DNA of 64,000 nt from Bos javanicus (GCF_032452875.1 NC_083885.1:63310425-63374424); one strand, 5' to 3'. Positions 47,104 to 59,211 are shown, counted from the stretch's first letter. Notes: generated from the letters alone by a model not told the origin. Numbers and translations: made by a program.

Positions 47104-50100
47104 TCAGATCAGATCAGTCGCTCAGTCATGTCCGACTCTTTTCGACCCCATGAATCACAGCACACCAGGCCTTCCTGTCCATCACTGACTCCCAGAGTTC
47201 ACTCAGACTCATGTCCATCGAGTCAGTGATGCCATCCAGCCATCTCATCCTCTGTCGTCCCCTTCTCCTCTTGCCCCCAATGCCTCCCAGCATCAGAGTC
47301 TTTTCCAATGAGTCAACTCTTCGCATGAGGTGGCCAAAGTACTGGAGTTTCAGCTTTAGCATCATTCCTTCCAAAGAAATCCCAGAGCTGATCTCCTTTA
47401 GAATGGACTGGTTGGATCTCCTTGCAGTCCAAGGGACTATCAAGAGTCTTCTCCAACACCACAGTTCAAAAGCATCAATTCTTCTGTGCTCAGCTTTCTT
47501 CGCAGTCCAACTCTCACATCCATACATGACCACGGGAAAAACCATAGCCTTGACTAGACGAACCTTTGTTGGCAAAGTAATGTCTCTGCTTTTGAATATG
47601 CTATCTAGGTTGGTCATAACTTTCCTTCCAAGGAGTAAGCGTCTTTTAATTTCATGGCTGCAATCACCATCTGCAGTGATTTTGGAGCCCAGAAAAATAA
47701 AGTCAGCCACTGTTTCCACTGTTTCCCCATCTATTTCCCATGAAGTGATGGGACTGGATGCCATGATCTTCATTTTCTGAATGTTGAGCTTTAAGCCCAC
47801 TTTTTCACTCTCCACTTTAAACCTTCATCAAGAGTCTTTTTAGTTCCTCTTCACTTTCTGCCATAAGGGTGGTGTCATCTGCATATCTGAGGTTATTGAT
47901 ATTTCTCCCAGCAATCTTGATTCCAGCTTGTGTTTCTTCCAGTCCAGCGTTTCTCATGATGTACTCTGCATATAAGTTAAATAAACAGGGTGACAATATA
48001 CAGCCTTGACATACTCCTTTTCCTATTTGGAACCAGTCTGTTGTTCCATGTCCAGTTCTAACTGTTGCTTCCTGACCTGCATACAAATTTCTCAAGAGGC
48101 AGATCAGGTGGTCTGGTATTCCCATCTCTTTCAGAATTTTCCACAGTTTATTGTGATCCACACAGTCAAAGGCTTTGGCATAGTCAATAAAACAGAAATA
48201 GATGTTTTTCTGGAACTCTCTTGCTTTTTCCATGATCCAGCAGATGTTGGCAATTTGATCTCTGGTTCCTCTGCATTTTCTAAAACCAGCTTGAACATCA
48301 GGAAGTTCACGGTTCACATATTGCTGAAGCCTGGCTTAGAGAATTTTGAGCATTACTTTACTAGCGTGTAAGATGAGTGCAATTGTGCGGTAGTTTGAGC
48401 ATTCTTTGGCATTGTCTTTCTTTGGGATTGGAATGAAAACTCACCTTTTCCAGTCCTGTGGTCACTGCTGAGTTTTCCAAATTTGCTGGCATATTGAGTG
48501 CAGTACTTTCACAGCATCATCTTTCAGGATTTGAAAGAGCTGAACTGGAATTCCATACCTCCACTAGCTTTGTTGGTAGTGATGCTTTCTAAGGCCCACT
48601 TGACTTCACATTCCAGGATGTCTGGCTCTAGATGAGTGATCACACCATCGTGATTATCTGGGTCGTGAAGATCTTTTTTGTACAGTTCTGTGTATTCTTG
48701 CCATCTCTTCTTAATATCTTCTGCTTCTGTTAGGTCCATACCATTTCTGTCCTTTATCGAGCCCATCTTTGCATGAAATGTTCCTTTGGTATCTCTGATT
48801 TTCTTGAAGAGATCCCTAGTCTTTCCCATTCCGTTGTTTTCCTCTATTTCTTTGCATTAATCACTGAGGCAGGCTTTCTTATCTCTTCTTGCTATTCTTT
48901 GGAACTCTGCATTCAGATGTTTATATTTTTCCTTTTCTCCTTTGCTTTTCACATCTCTTCTTTTCACAGCTATTTGTAAGGTCTCCCCAGACAGCCATTT
49001 TGCTTTTTTGCATTTCTTTTCCATGGGGATGGTCTTGATCCCTGTCTCCTGTACAATGTCACAAACCTCATTCCATAGCTCATCAGGCACTCTATCTATC
49101 AGATCTAGGCCCTTAAATCGATTTCTCACTTCCACTGTATAATCATAAGGGATTTGATTTAGGTCATATCTGAATCGTCTAGTGGTTTTCCCTACTTTCT
49201 TCAATTTAAGTCTGAATTTGGCAATAAGGAGTTCATGGTCTGAGCCACAGTCATCTCCTGGTCTTGTTTTTGCTGACTGTATACAGCTTCTCCATCTTTG
49301 GCTGCAAAGAATATAATCAATCTGATTTCAGTGTTGACCATCTGGTGATGTCCATGTGTAGAGTCTTCTCTTGTGTTGTTGGAAGAGGGTGTTTGTTATG
49401 ACCAGTGCATTTTCTTGGCAAAACTCTATTAGTCTTTGCTCTGCTTCATTCCGTATTCCAAAGCCAAATTTGCCTGTTACTCCAGGTGTTTCTTGACTTC
49501 CTACTTTTGCATTCCAGTCCCCTATAATGAAAAGGACATCTTTTTTGGGTGTTAGTTCTAAAAGGTCTTGTAGGTCTTCATAGAACCGTTCAACTTCAGC
49601 TTCTTCAGCGTTACTGGTTGGGGCATAGACTTGGATTACTGTGCTATTGAATGGTTTGCCTTGGAAATGAACAGAGATCATTCTGTCGTTTTTGAGATTG
49701 CATCCAAGTAGTGCATTTTGGACTCTTTTGTTGACCATGATGGCTACTCCATTTCTTCTGAGGGATTCCTGCCTGCAGTAGTAGATATAATGGTCATCTG
49801 AGTTAAATTCACCCATTCCAGTTCATTTCAGTTTGCTGATTCCTAGAATGTCGACATTCACTCCTGCCATCTCTTGTTTGACCACTTCCAGTTTACCTTG
49901 ATTCATGGACCTGACATTCCAGGTTCCTATGCAATATTGCTCTTTACAGCATAGGACCTTGCTTCTATCACCAGTCACATCCACAGCTGGGTATTCTTTT
50001 TGCTTTGACTCCATCCCTTCATTCTTTCTGGAGTTATTTCTCCATTGATCTCCAGTAGCATATTGGGCACCTACTGACCTGGGGAGTTTCTCTTTCAGTA

Positions 50101-50425
50101 ACCTATCATTTTGCCTTTTCATACTGTTCATGGGGTTCTCAAGGCACGAATACTGAAGTGGTTTGCCATTCCCTTCTCCAGTGGACCACATTCTGTCAGA
50201 TCTCTCCACCATGACCCGCCCATCTTGGGTTGCCCCACGGGCATGGCTTAGTTTCATTGAGTTAGACAAGGCTGTGGTCCTAGTGTGATTAGATTGACTA
50301 GTTTTCTGTGAGTATGGTTTCAGTGTGTCTGCCCTCTGATGCCCTCTTGCAACACCTACCGTCTTACTTGGGTTTCTCTTACCTTGGGCGTGGGGTATCT
50401 CTTCACGGCTGCTCCAGCAAAGCAC
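47104..50425 (-). mobile_element. BovB (RTE) LINE, near full length, inactive
   Basis: About 3.3 kb in minus orientation. In element order: 5' region (50425 to about 49950), AP-type endonuclease (start IGTWNVRSMNQGK about 49920; FIIGDWNAKVG about 49530), linker, reverse transcriptase (DYAKAFDCVDHNKLW about 48170; YADD about 47890) and C-terminal part to 47126; the 3' end is at about 47104. Breaks include TGA for Trp (about 49830 and 49335), TAA for Gln (about 48858), and a 1-nt loss near 48555. It cannot encode a full protein. BovB is the LINE that mobilised Bov SINEs and is typical of ruminants. Confidence 0.9.
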
Positions 50426-50439
50426 AAGATACACAAAAC

Positions 50440-51135
50440 ATAAAATTTACCATTTGAACTGTCTTAAACTGTACACTTTATATAGAGTTATATAGAGTTT
50501 CCCAGGTGATGCTAGTGGTAAAGAACCTGCCTGCTGATGCTGGAGACATAAAAGGTGCAGGTTCAATTCCTGGGTCAGGAAGATCCCCTGGAGGAGGGCA
50601 TGGCAACCCACTCCAGTATTCTTGCCTGGAGAATTCCATGGACAGAGGAACCTGGTGGGCTACAGTCCATGGGGTTGCAAAGAGTTGAACACGACTGAAG
50701 TGTCTTAGCACAGCAACCCAGTGTTATACAACTATCACCACTTAGTTCTAGAACATTTCATCACTTCCTAAAGAAATTGGGAACCTGTTAAATAGTCAGT
50801 CCTAATTGTCCACCGCCCCCCCCCCCGCCCCCCGCCAGCCACGGGCAGCCATAAATCCACTTTGTGTCTCTACAGACTTGCCTATTCTGCATATTTCATA
50901 GAAATGGAGTCATATACTGTGTGCTCTCTTGTGTCTGGTTTCTTTCACTTGGCATGTTTGTTTTCAAGGTTCATCGTGTTGTAGCATGAGTCAGTGCTTC
51001 ATTCCTTTTTATGGTGGAATAATATTCTGTTGTAGAAATGTACCACATTTTGTTTATTCTTTCTTCAATTGGTGGACACCTGAGATGTTTCCATCTTTTG
51101 GCTATTATGACTAATGCTGCTATAAACGTTCATGT
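50440..51135 (-). repeat. Ancient L1 fragment (minus), split by a SINE, with a C homopolymer
   Basis: aaatttaccatttgaactgtc ... agttctagaacatttcatcac ... ggctattatgactaatgctgc is an old mammalian L1 pattern. A C/G-rich run lies at about 50813-50837. Confidence 0.65.
50495..50715 (+). repeat. Bov-tA SINE
   Basis: tttcccaggtgatgctagtggtaaag head; ends acgactgaagtgtcttagc. Inserted into the L1 above. Confidence 0.9.
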
Positions 51136-51139
51136 ACTT

Positions 51140-51360
51140 AAAAAAAATTATTTATTTATTTTAATTGGAGGATAATTACTTCACAATATTGTGATTGTTT
51201 TTGCCATACATCAATATGAATTGGCCATAGGCATACCTGTGTCCCCTCCCTCCTGAACCCTCCTCCCACCTCCCTCCCCACCCCATCCCTCCAGGTTGTC
51301 ACAGAGCACCAGCTTTGGGTGCCCTGTGTCATATAATAAACTCACACTGACTGTCTATTT
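51140..51360 (-). repeat. L1 3' end (minus)
   Basis: aattacttcacaatattgtg ... tgtcccctccctcctgaaccc, the same family as the young L1 ends in the KIR region. Confidence 0.7.
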
Positions 51361-51369
51361 TACATAGTG

Positions 51370-51685
51370 AAATGAAAGTCACTCACTCATGTCTGACTCT
51401 TTGTGACCCCGTGGACTATACAGGTCATGAAATTCTCCAGGCCAGAATACTGGAGTGGTTAGCCTGTCCCTTTTCCAGGGGATCTTCCCAACCCAAGGAT
51501 CGAACCCAGGTATCCCACATTGCCAGCAGATTCTTTAACAGCTGAGCCACAAGGGAAGCCCAAGAATACAAGAGTGGTGTAGCCTGTCCCTTCTTCAGGG
51601 GATCTTCTCGACCCAGGAACCAAACCAGCATCACCTGTGTTGTGGGTGGATTATTTACCAACTGAGCTATCAGGGAAACCCATCT
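51370..51685 (-). repeat. Bov-tA SINE and adjoining partial copy (minus)
   Basis: One body at 51370-51560, followed by a second, partial tRNA-side copy to about 51685 (two aagggaagccc/agggaaaccc ends). Confidence 0.75.
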
Positions 51686-51699
51686 ATTTTACATATGGT

Positions 51700-51895
51700 A
51701 ATGTATTTTTTTATCTTATTTATTTTGGCTGCATTGGGTCTTCCTTGCCATATACAGGCTGTCTCTGGCTGATGCGTGCACAGGCTTCGTGCTATGCAGC
51801 ATGTGAGATCTTTGTTCCCTGATCAGGGATTGAACCTGAGGCCTGTGCATTGGAAAGCAGATTCTTAGCCACTGGATCACCAGGGAAGTCCCAGG
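51700..51895 (-). repeat. CHR-type SINE (minus)
   Basis: ggctgcattgggtcttcc ... ggatcaccagggaagtccc. Confidence 0.75.
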
Positions 51896-52454
51896 GCTTC
51901 TCCTTCTTGGTTTCCTTCCTCTGCTTCTGTCTCCTAGGTGTGCTTCTATATTTTTCCCAACAGGGTCTGTTAGACAAGCAGGAGCAGCTGCTGTTGTATC
52001 CTGGTAGCCCCAGGACTGTCCACACTCTCATGTCTGTCCACCCTTGCCAGGTCTGTGACCTGTCATGTGTCTCCCTTCCCTCCCTCCAATCTGATCTAAG
52101 TCTCTCTCTGCTCAGCTGAGGCTTCCCTGGCTTAAGAGGATTGGAGCATTTGCTAAATGGACCAGGGCAGGGTCAGAGAACCAGCTGTGGGGAGACCCTG
52201 GAGCCAAGACTGTCACAGAAGACAGCAGAGAAACTGGAGACAAAGGAGCATATAATTGGTGCAAGGATACCAGACCGTCAATCCCAAATGCAGACTTTGT
52301 AGATACTGAGTCCATGCATGAACGGATCTTTGATTTATGACAAGTTAACCAGTCTCTCCATACACTGACAGCAGTAAATTCATGAGGATAAATGAGAGAG
52401 GAATCCCTGCCTCACACCACACACACACAATCAATTGTAGGAGTCTTAAGACCC
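51896..52454. other. No gene seen; old L1 traces in the second part
   Basis: 51896-52300 is unassigned and has no conserved coding frame. About 52320-52440 resembles a degenerate L1 ORF2 segment (plus). Confidence 0.4.
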
Positions 52455-52685
52455 AAAGTGGCTCAGATGATAACCTGCCTACAGTGCATGAGACCCAGGT
52501 TCGATCCCTGGGTCAGGAAGATCCCCTGGAGAAGGGAAGGGCTACCCATTCAAGTATTCTTGCCTAGGAAATCCCATTTCCAGAGACATTTCCTCTCTCT
52601 TGGCTCCCAAAACAGAGCCTGGCAAGGTACAGTCCATGGGGTCGCAAAGCACTGGGCCTGACTGAGCAACTAACATTTTCACTAA
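52455..52685 (+). repeat. Bov-tA SINE
   Basis: aaagtggctcagatgataac ... gggtcgcaaagcactgggcc, somewhat diverged. Confidence 0.8.
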
Positions 52686-53709
52686 GACCTAAACATGGAA
52701 GATGATACTGGTAAGATTTTAGAGAATACATTTATGACCAATATCTTTCTTATGATAATGAAAGATTTCTTTAAACAATCTTTGAGGTGGATTGAAAGTA
52801 GTAGACCAAGGACCCAGAACTGATACCCCCAACAAACTATTTTCAGTCTGTGATAAGGCAAGTTGACATTGAGTGTCAGGTTTTCTGAATTTTTATGTCA
52901 ACTTGAGAATGAGGCTTCTGAAGGTTATTTTAAGTCTTTATTAATAAATTCATTTTGTTTTACAGCATATCAGTGTGCCACTGATGGAGACCAAAAAAAA
53001 AAGGAAAACACTGGTTGACCACAACAGATAAGGAGAGGCACTGAAATAGACAGGAAAATCAGGAAATTCTACTTCCAAAGAACATGAGTGGGAAAAGAAA
53101 TGTTTGCAACACTTTAATGGTAATTAAAGTTTTATCCCCAAAAGGGATAAAATGATAAATTCAAACAAATTAAGAAAAATTAACCAAAAAATTCAAAAAA
53201 TAAAAAAGGGCACTCTGCAAGTATTCCTAATGCCTAATAAACATGAGTAGGGCTCAGTTTCTCTCTCATCAAGGAATCAGTATGAAAAATCACAGAGAAG
53301 TCGCCGGACAGCAGATGGGCAAACATCACAAAGGCTCACATCCTAAATGTCCCTGGGGATCAGCAGGAGCTCTGGGCGATCGAGGCCGGTCAAGTGTCCC
53401 CTGGGAAGTTCCTGCGGGTGGCACCCACCAAAGCCAAGCGCACACCGGGAGCAGCAATTCCATGGCTGGCTTAGGAACCAGCTGAACTGCCCGCGTGTGC
53501 CCTAAATAAGTGGCGGGGACACTCAGAGCAGCGCGACCCCCAAGGGCCGCTTCTCGGCGAACACAAATGACCCCCTCCGCAGGCTGGATACACTTAGGTG
53601 CGTCTCTCCCGACAGTGACTAGCCGTTACTTGGTGATTGGCCAAGCCGCCAGGGTTTCTGCACCCCAGTGCAGGCCAAGGTCTGCAGGACTTTGCTGGGA
53701 CAGATGACT
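52686..53709. other. 3' flank of the homeobox gene, no gene seen
   Basis: AT-rich, LINE-like to about 53230, then GC-richer. A minus-strand ATTAAA at about 53115 could serve as a poly(A) signal for the homeobox gene, but this is weak. Confidence 0.4.
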
Positions 53710-55386
53710 CTATAGATTCAGAAACTGCTGGGGGCCGGAGTCGTTCTCATCCGCAGAGACATCTCCCTTTTGGTACTCCGAGAACAAGACGGAGGGAGGT
53801 TCGTGGGATGGTTCTTGGAGCGGGAAGAGGTCTGTGAAATCAAAGATGACAACAGAGTCTGGCAAGGAGTCCGAAGCGGCGCAGGGGTCCTGAACCCAGT
53901 CTGGAGTCGGGGCTGAAGTCAGACCTGGGGTCGAGGCTGGAGCTGCCATAGGGAAGCCGTCCTGGGCGCCCTGCGCCAGGGCGCAGCTGGCCTGGCCTTG
54001 GCTAGGGACGCCGCCGGGTGCTGGTGCGCTGAGCATGCTGGCGGGGCTGGGCAGAGAGGGGCTGCGGAACCCCGGGCCTTCTGGGGGCGCAGAGACTGCA
54101 GCCGCGGCGGCAGGGATAGAGGCAGTCCTGGGAGCGGGGTCGTCGGGAACTCCGCCGTCGGTGGAAGCGCTGCGGGAATCCTGGCCAGGCCCCTGGGTCA
54201 ATCGCTTCAGCCGAGCGTTTTTGGCCCGGCGGTTCTTGAACCACACCTGGGAAGACAGAGGGGCCGGGGAGGAGGCGTCAAAGGAGGGGCCGTGCGCATT
54301 TGTGGCCTCCGGGGGTGGGTGTGAGGCTGCCCGCCGTTGGAGCAGAAGCCGGCCTCGGTTCCCCCAGGCCCAATTAGAGGCTCCTGGAGTTTTCAAGAGG
54401 CCGCAGAGGAGACCTGAAGAGGGCAGGAGTGGCCAGCCTTGGTCACTCAGGAGCTCGAGCGCCAGGAAGACGGTCTGCCAGAGGGGCTCCCTGGGTTCCC
54501 AGAGGCCCTGAGATCCGGACCCCAGGAGAGCCCTTGCTTCCTGAGTGACCCAGGGCCCGGCTCGGGCCCCTTGGACCTTGGAGGGGCGGAAAGCTGGCCC
54601 CCGGATGCGGCACGTGGTAAGTGCCAAGGTGGGAGCTGGCCCTGGTATAGCTGTGGGCACGGTGGGTGGGGGTGGGATCTGACCTGCACTTTGTACTCCT
54701 CCAGGTTGAGCCTGGCCGCCAAGTCCTCACGAGCCCAGTAGCTCGGGTACTGGTTGTTTACGAAGTGTTCCTCAAGCTCGCGTAACTGTTCTTTGTTGAA
54801 CACCGTGCGCTGCCGCCGCTGCCTCCCTGCAGGTCCTGAGAGCCATTGGGGGAGAAGGAGGGTCAGACGAAGCCCACCTCCAGATGGTCCCCAGCCCCCC
54901 TCCCCCGGCCTGGCTCAGGCCCTGGTGAGCGGACGAGGGGCTCACGCTTGCCGGTAGAGGCTGGTGCAAGGTTAAGCGTGTGGCATCCGGCCCGGCTGCC
55001 CCTGGTGCCAGCCTGGTTCTCCTCCCACCCCAGCCCTCACACATCTCTGGGCCTCAGTGTCCACATCCTTGTGATGGGCCTGATCTCAGCCCCAGGGCCT
55101 CCAGCCTGCGAAGGCAGGCAGGACGGGCTCTCCTGGGCGCCAGGTCCCCTCACTATCCAAGGGCTGAAGTGACCCTGATGTTTGCAGGGGGCCGCGGTGG
55201 GCTGGCTCTCTGTTCATCTTGTCCAGATAACGTAATTCCATGCCCCAGACTCTGCAGCGTCCTCCCCACCACAGGAAGCCCTCTCGGACAGCTGGGCCTT
55301 CCTCTGGGTACCCAGGAGACCTCCAGCCTCGGCCATGACCCCCAGCCTCTAGCCCAGGCCTTTCGCCCTGGCCTGTACTCACCCAT
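53710..55386 (-). CDS. PRD-class K50 homeobox gene (230 aa), ETCHbox-like
   Basis: Three coding exons: 55383-55386 (ATGG), 54684-54835 and 53710-54246 (stop TAG), all with GT-AG borders and matching phase. The homeodomain is residues 7-66, 60 residues without indels, with Phe8, Leu16, Phe20, Trp48, Phe49, Lys50, Asn51 and Arg53; helix 3 reads VQVWFKNRRAK. The intron splits positions 46/47, the classic PRD-class intron site. Lys50 predicts binding to TAATCC-type sites. The rest (67-182) is rich in Pro, Ala, Ser and Gly. An acidic-hydrophobic patch (VVIFDFTDLF, about 184-193) near the C-terminus could be a transactivation motif. Lysine 50, short length and a fast-evolving tail fit the CRX-derived ETCHbox genes (TPRX, DPRX, LEUTX, ARGFX), nuclear factors of the early embryo. 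DPRX lies near the leukocyte receptor region in human, but the tail here does not resemble what I recall of DPRX, so I give no symbol. Confidence 0.85.
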
Positions 55387-55478
55387 GGTAGACTGAGGTT
55401 CTTGGTTCCTCACTGCTGCTCTGCTCTCCACCTTTGGGGCTCTGCAGGAAGGTCTGAGGCCAGGGCCCTACAACCCAG

Positions 55479-55487
55479 CTTTATATA
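55479..55487 (-). promoter_or_regulatory. TATA box of the homeobox gene
   Basis: Minus-strand TATATAAAG, about 95 bp upstream of the start codon; the TSS is expected near 55450-55457. A good consensus match in the right place and orientation. Confidence 0.6.
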
Positions 55488-55554
55488 CTGTGCCCACCTT
55501 GACACACCCTACAGGATCCACCCTCTTTTGCCCCACCCCCTCGCAGGAGATGCA

Positions 55555-55570
55555 ATTATCAATTAATCCT
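55555..55570 (-). promoter_or_regulatory. Homeodomain-type site cluster upstream of the homeobox gene
   Basis: The sequence attatcaattaatcc holds overlapping ATTA cores and TAATCC (55564-55569), the site preferred by Lys50 homeodomains, about 80 bp upstream of the TATA box. Occupancy is inferred. Confidence 0.35.
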
Positions 55571-56300
55571 TTCATTGCTGAGCAATCACTGCTCACTGAG
55601 TCCTGTCCTGGGGGCTGCTAGGAAACCTCTGGGGTCCCGCCCCCTTTCCCATGTAAGTGAATGAGCTGGGTTTCCACGTCTGACTCAGGAGCTTAGGTCC
55701 CTGGAGTCCAGCCCCTCCTGTTTAGACCTGGGTCTAAACATCAGGTTGAACTCATGGCTTGTGCCACGGTCTCCTGGGAATTCCTGCACACTCTCGCTCC
55801 TGGTCAGAGGAAAGCACAACTTAGGATGCCCATCCCCAGGGACTTTGATTATCAGCAGTGGAATGAAATTAAATAGGTGATCAATACAACATGAAACACA
55901 GCAAAGAGATCTTGTTATTTATGTCACTGTGAACTGTCACTCGGGGTTGCATTTCACTATAAGTGGACATTTACCTGGCTTCCTTTTTGCCAACATTCTA
56001 CCATAACTGGACATCTTTTCTGCTTCTTGGGCACCTAGAAACACACTGGTCACCAGGATGGTTGATGGCGGTACTGTCAACAGGGGAGAATCCAATGATT
56101 TCCTTAGTGTATAAGATGTGACCAGAGGCCATCTTCTGATGATTCCTTAAAGGAAATTAAGTGTACTTTGTTGATTAGATTGGTAAAGATTGAGAAGAGG
56201 GTCCTTGCCTGGGATTGGTAGGGGAAGGTGTGGGTATCTGGCTTTCTCATGCTTTGCTAGTGTGGGTTGGTGTTTGGGATGGACTTGATGATATCTTGAT
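55571..56300. other. Upstream region of the homeobox gene, no gene seen
   Basis: Mostly non-repetitive. No open frame with splice context or known domain. Confidence 0.4.
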
Positions 56301-56304
56301 GATA

Positions 56305-56515
56305 TGTTGTTTAGTCTCTAAGTTGTGTCCGACTCTTTGTGACCCCATGCACTGTAGCCCACCAAGGCTCCTCTGTTCATGGAATTTCCCAGGCAAGAAT
56401 ACTGGAGTGGCCTGCCATTTCCTTCTCCAGGGAATCTTTCCAACCCAAGGATTGAACCCAGGTCTCCTGCACTGGCATGAAGATTCTTTACCATTGAGCC
56501 AGCAGGAAAGCCCAA
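56305..56515 (-). repeat. Bov-tA SINE (minus)
   Basis: ccgactctttgtgaccccatg ... gagccagcaggaaagccc. Confidence 0.9.
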
Positions 56516-56729
56516 TATCTGCCAATACCCTCAGCTAGAGGTTAGCAGGAAGATGCTGGGGGTGCCTCTGTTCTGTCCAGACAGCTGAGTGGGTGCTCCC
56601 ATTCTCTTGTGGCCAGACTCTCATGGGGTCAGGGGTCAGAGGAGAGCATGGCTACAAAGCTTACAGTCCAGAGTGCTGGAAATACATGGGGGATCAAATT
56701 CAAAATTAAATAAAACATATAGATATCTT

Positions 56730-56940
56730 CAGGCTTCCCAGATGGTGCAGCAGTAAGAACCTGCCTGCCAGTGCAGGAGATGCAAGAGACGTGGGTTCGA
56801 TCCCTGGGTCGGGGAGATCCCCTGGAGGAGAGCATAGCAACCCACTCCAGGATTCTTGCCTGGAAAATTCTATGGACAGAGGAACCTGACAAGATACAGT
56901 CCCATGGGGTCACAAAGAGTCAGACACGACTGAGCCACTG
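56730..56940 (+). repeat. Bov-tA SINE
   Basis: ggcttcccagatggtgcagc ... agtcagacacgactgagccac. Confidence 0.9.
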
Positions 56941-57189
56941 AATGTAGATGTCGTTATTATAGGTCTTGCTCATTATTTTGGTGGCTACTTTGGGTTGAAT
57001 GTAGGGAAGTTTAATAGTCCACCAGCTAGCTCTTTCTTATCTAACATATTTTAATCCTCATAAATATGCCAGTGGAGAGCAGGAAAGTGAGGTCCTTGCC
57101 CTCAAAGGTTCTGCAATGCAACATTTATCCAGCCAAGAAAAGCATGAATAGATGGAGAAACTCACTGATAGTCCCTTATGAAATGATAT

Positions 57190-57445
57190 AATTTATTTAT
57201 AATATTTATTTACTTGGCTAAGCTGGGTCTTAGTTGCAGCATGCAAGATGGTCTTTGCTCATGCGGGATCTTTGGTCACAATGCTCAGAGTCTCTCTAGT
57301 TGTGTTGCACAGGCTTCAGTAGTTGTGGCACTCAGACTTAGTCACCCTGAGGCATGTGGGCTCTTACTTCCCTGACCAGGGATCAAACCCATGTCCCCTG
57401 CATTGCAAGGCAGATTCTTGACCACTGGATCATCAGGAAAATACC
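57190..57445 (-). repeat. CHR-type SINE (minus)
   Basis: ggctaagctgggtcttagttg ... ggatcatcaggaaaatacc. Confidence 0.75.
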
Positions 57446-57469
57446 AGAAGTATATAATTTAAAGTTGGA

Positions 57470-58065
57470 AACGTTGATGGCTGCATTACTCACAAGAGCC
57501 AAAAGTAGAAGCTAAATGGAAATGACCACCCATTGATGAAGGGATAAGCAAAACATCATACACTCACACAATGGAATACTGTTTAATCATAAGAAGGAAT
57601 GAAGTACTGACAGAGACTACAACATGGAAGATCCGTGAAAGCATCACACTAAGTGAAAGAAGCCAGACCCCACAGGTCACAAATTGTATGATTCCAATCA
57701 TAGGTGGTGGTTTAGTCATTAAGTCGTGTCCAACTCTTGTGACTCCATGGACTTGCGAGCCTGCCTGGCTTCTCTGTCCATGGGATTCTCCAGGCAAGAA
57801 TGCTGCAGTGGGTTGCCGTTTCCTTCTCCAGGCAATCTTCCCAACCCAGGGATAGAACCCTTGTCTCCTGCATTCCAGAGCAGAAAAACCCAGGGAGAAG
57901 ACAGACTGGCCATTTTCAGGAATTGGGGATGCTGGGGGGCAATTGGGATTCCCCAGTGGTGGGTATGGGGTTTCTATTTAAGGTGATGAAAAGTTCTAAA
58001 ATGAATCATGGTGAGGGATACACAACTCTGTGAGTAAAGTGAAAACCATAAAATTGTATACTTTA
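57470..58065 (+). repeat. Old L1 3' fragment interrupted by a Bov-tA SINE
   Basis: L1 pattern at about 57480-57700 (cacaatggaatactgtttaatc, gtgaaagaagccagac) and again at 57960-58065. The SINE (minus) is at about 57705-57880. Confidence 0.65.
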
Positions 58066-58390
58066 AAAAGTTTTATTTATTTAGTTTTGACTGTGCTGGG
58101 TCATCAATGTTATGCACAGGCTTTCTCTAGTTACTGCCAGCGGGGGCTGCTCTTCCTTGCAATGTCCTTTCTCACTGTGGTGACTTCTCTTGTTGCAGAG
58201 CACAGGCTCTTGAGCATTGGGCTTCAGTAGTTTCGGCTCCCGGGCTCTGAAGTGTGGGCTCAGTAGTTGTGGTGCACGAGCCTAGTTGTCCTGAGCGAGG
58301 CGTTTGAAATCTTCCTGGACCAGGGATTGAACCTGTGTCCCCTGCATGGCAGGCAAATTTTTAACCACTGGGCCACCAAAGAAGTCCCTG
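58066..58390 (-). repeat. CHR-type SINE, nearly complete (minus)
   Basis: ttttgactgtgctgggtcatc ... gggccaccaaagaagtccctg. Confidence 0.8.
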
Positions 58391-59211
58391 AATTATATAC
58401 TTTAAAGCAGTGGCACCCAACGTTTTTGGCACCAGGGACAGGATGTGTGGAAGACAGTTCTTCCCCAGACTAGGGATGGAGGGCTGGTTTGCAGATGATT
58501 CAAGTGCTTTACATTTATTGTGCACTTTATTTCTGTTATTATTACATCAGCTCCACATCAGGCATTAGATCCTGGAGGTTGGGGATACCCTTTTTAAAGG
58601 GGTGAATTTTGTGTTATGTGAATACATACTGATAAAAATATACAAATGAATGTGATGCTAATTTCATTGCCCACTGGATTGATCAAGACAGCTGGGACAC
58701 AGGAGGAGGAATTTGGCTTTCTCTCCCTGCTGATGGGACATATGCTGGTAAACAATTTTTGGAGGTGTTGAAGACAGAATTGGTAACATTTGATAAGGAT
58801 CAAATGAGTGCAATACCCACTGACTCAGTAGTTTTTATCCTAAGAGATTTCTTCTGGGAGAATTCTTGACTACTGTGACCAAGCATGAATGTATTTGCTT
58901 GAACTATCAATCAGCTGAGTTGATTGGATTAATTCATGTCCGGAATAAGAAAATGATTAAACAATTCATAACAACTTCAGAAATGCTAATTAACAGTTAA
59001 AGGGAAGGAGGGGTAGAACTTTGAATAGCAATTGATGATTTTCAGTGTAGTTTTTACTCTGTTTACCTGATGTGTCTTCTTTCTGCTGAAATAGATGTGT
59101 CTGGAACACATCTTGTTAGACTTTTTATTTTTTGCTCCCAAATCCAGTCTAGAAAACTTGAGGTTTATGACTAATGGTGTGTTGCATGATTGAATGAAGG
59201 TACAGTTTCTG
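58391..59211. other. No gene seen; ancient interspersed repeat at the start
   Basis: About 58410-58600 (cagtggcacccaacgtttttggcaccaggg) is a common mammalian repeat pattern that I cannot name with confidence. The rest is AT-rich and unassigned. Confidence 0.4.

Noticed and set aside
47211..47780. 189-codon plus-strand open frame
   Set aside because: Antisense of the BovB C-terminal coding region. The same shadow recurs at 59440-59889.
54035..54511. 158-codon plus-strand open frame opposite the homeobox gene
   Set aside because: An antisense shadow in GC-rich coding sequence, with no independent support.
54247..54660. Extension of the homeobox exon-3 frame upstream (316-codon open frame starting at 54660)
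   Set aside because: The stretch 54247-54660 is intron. A clean acceptor at 54247 joins exon 3 to the exon that completes the homeodomain, and the read-through part resembles no protein.
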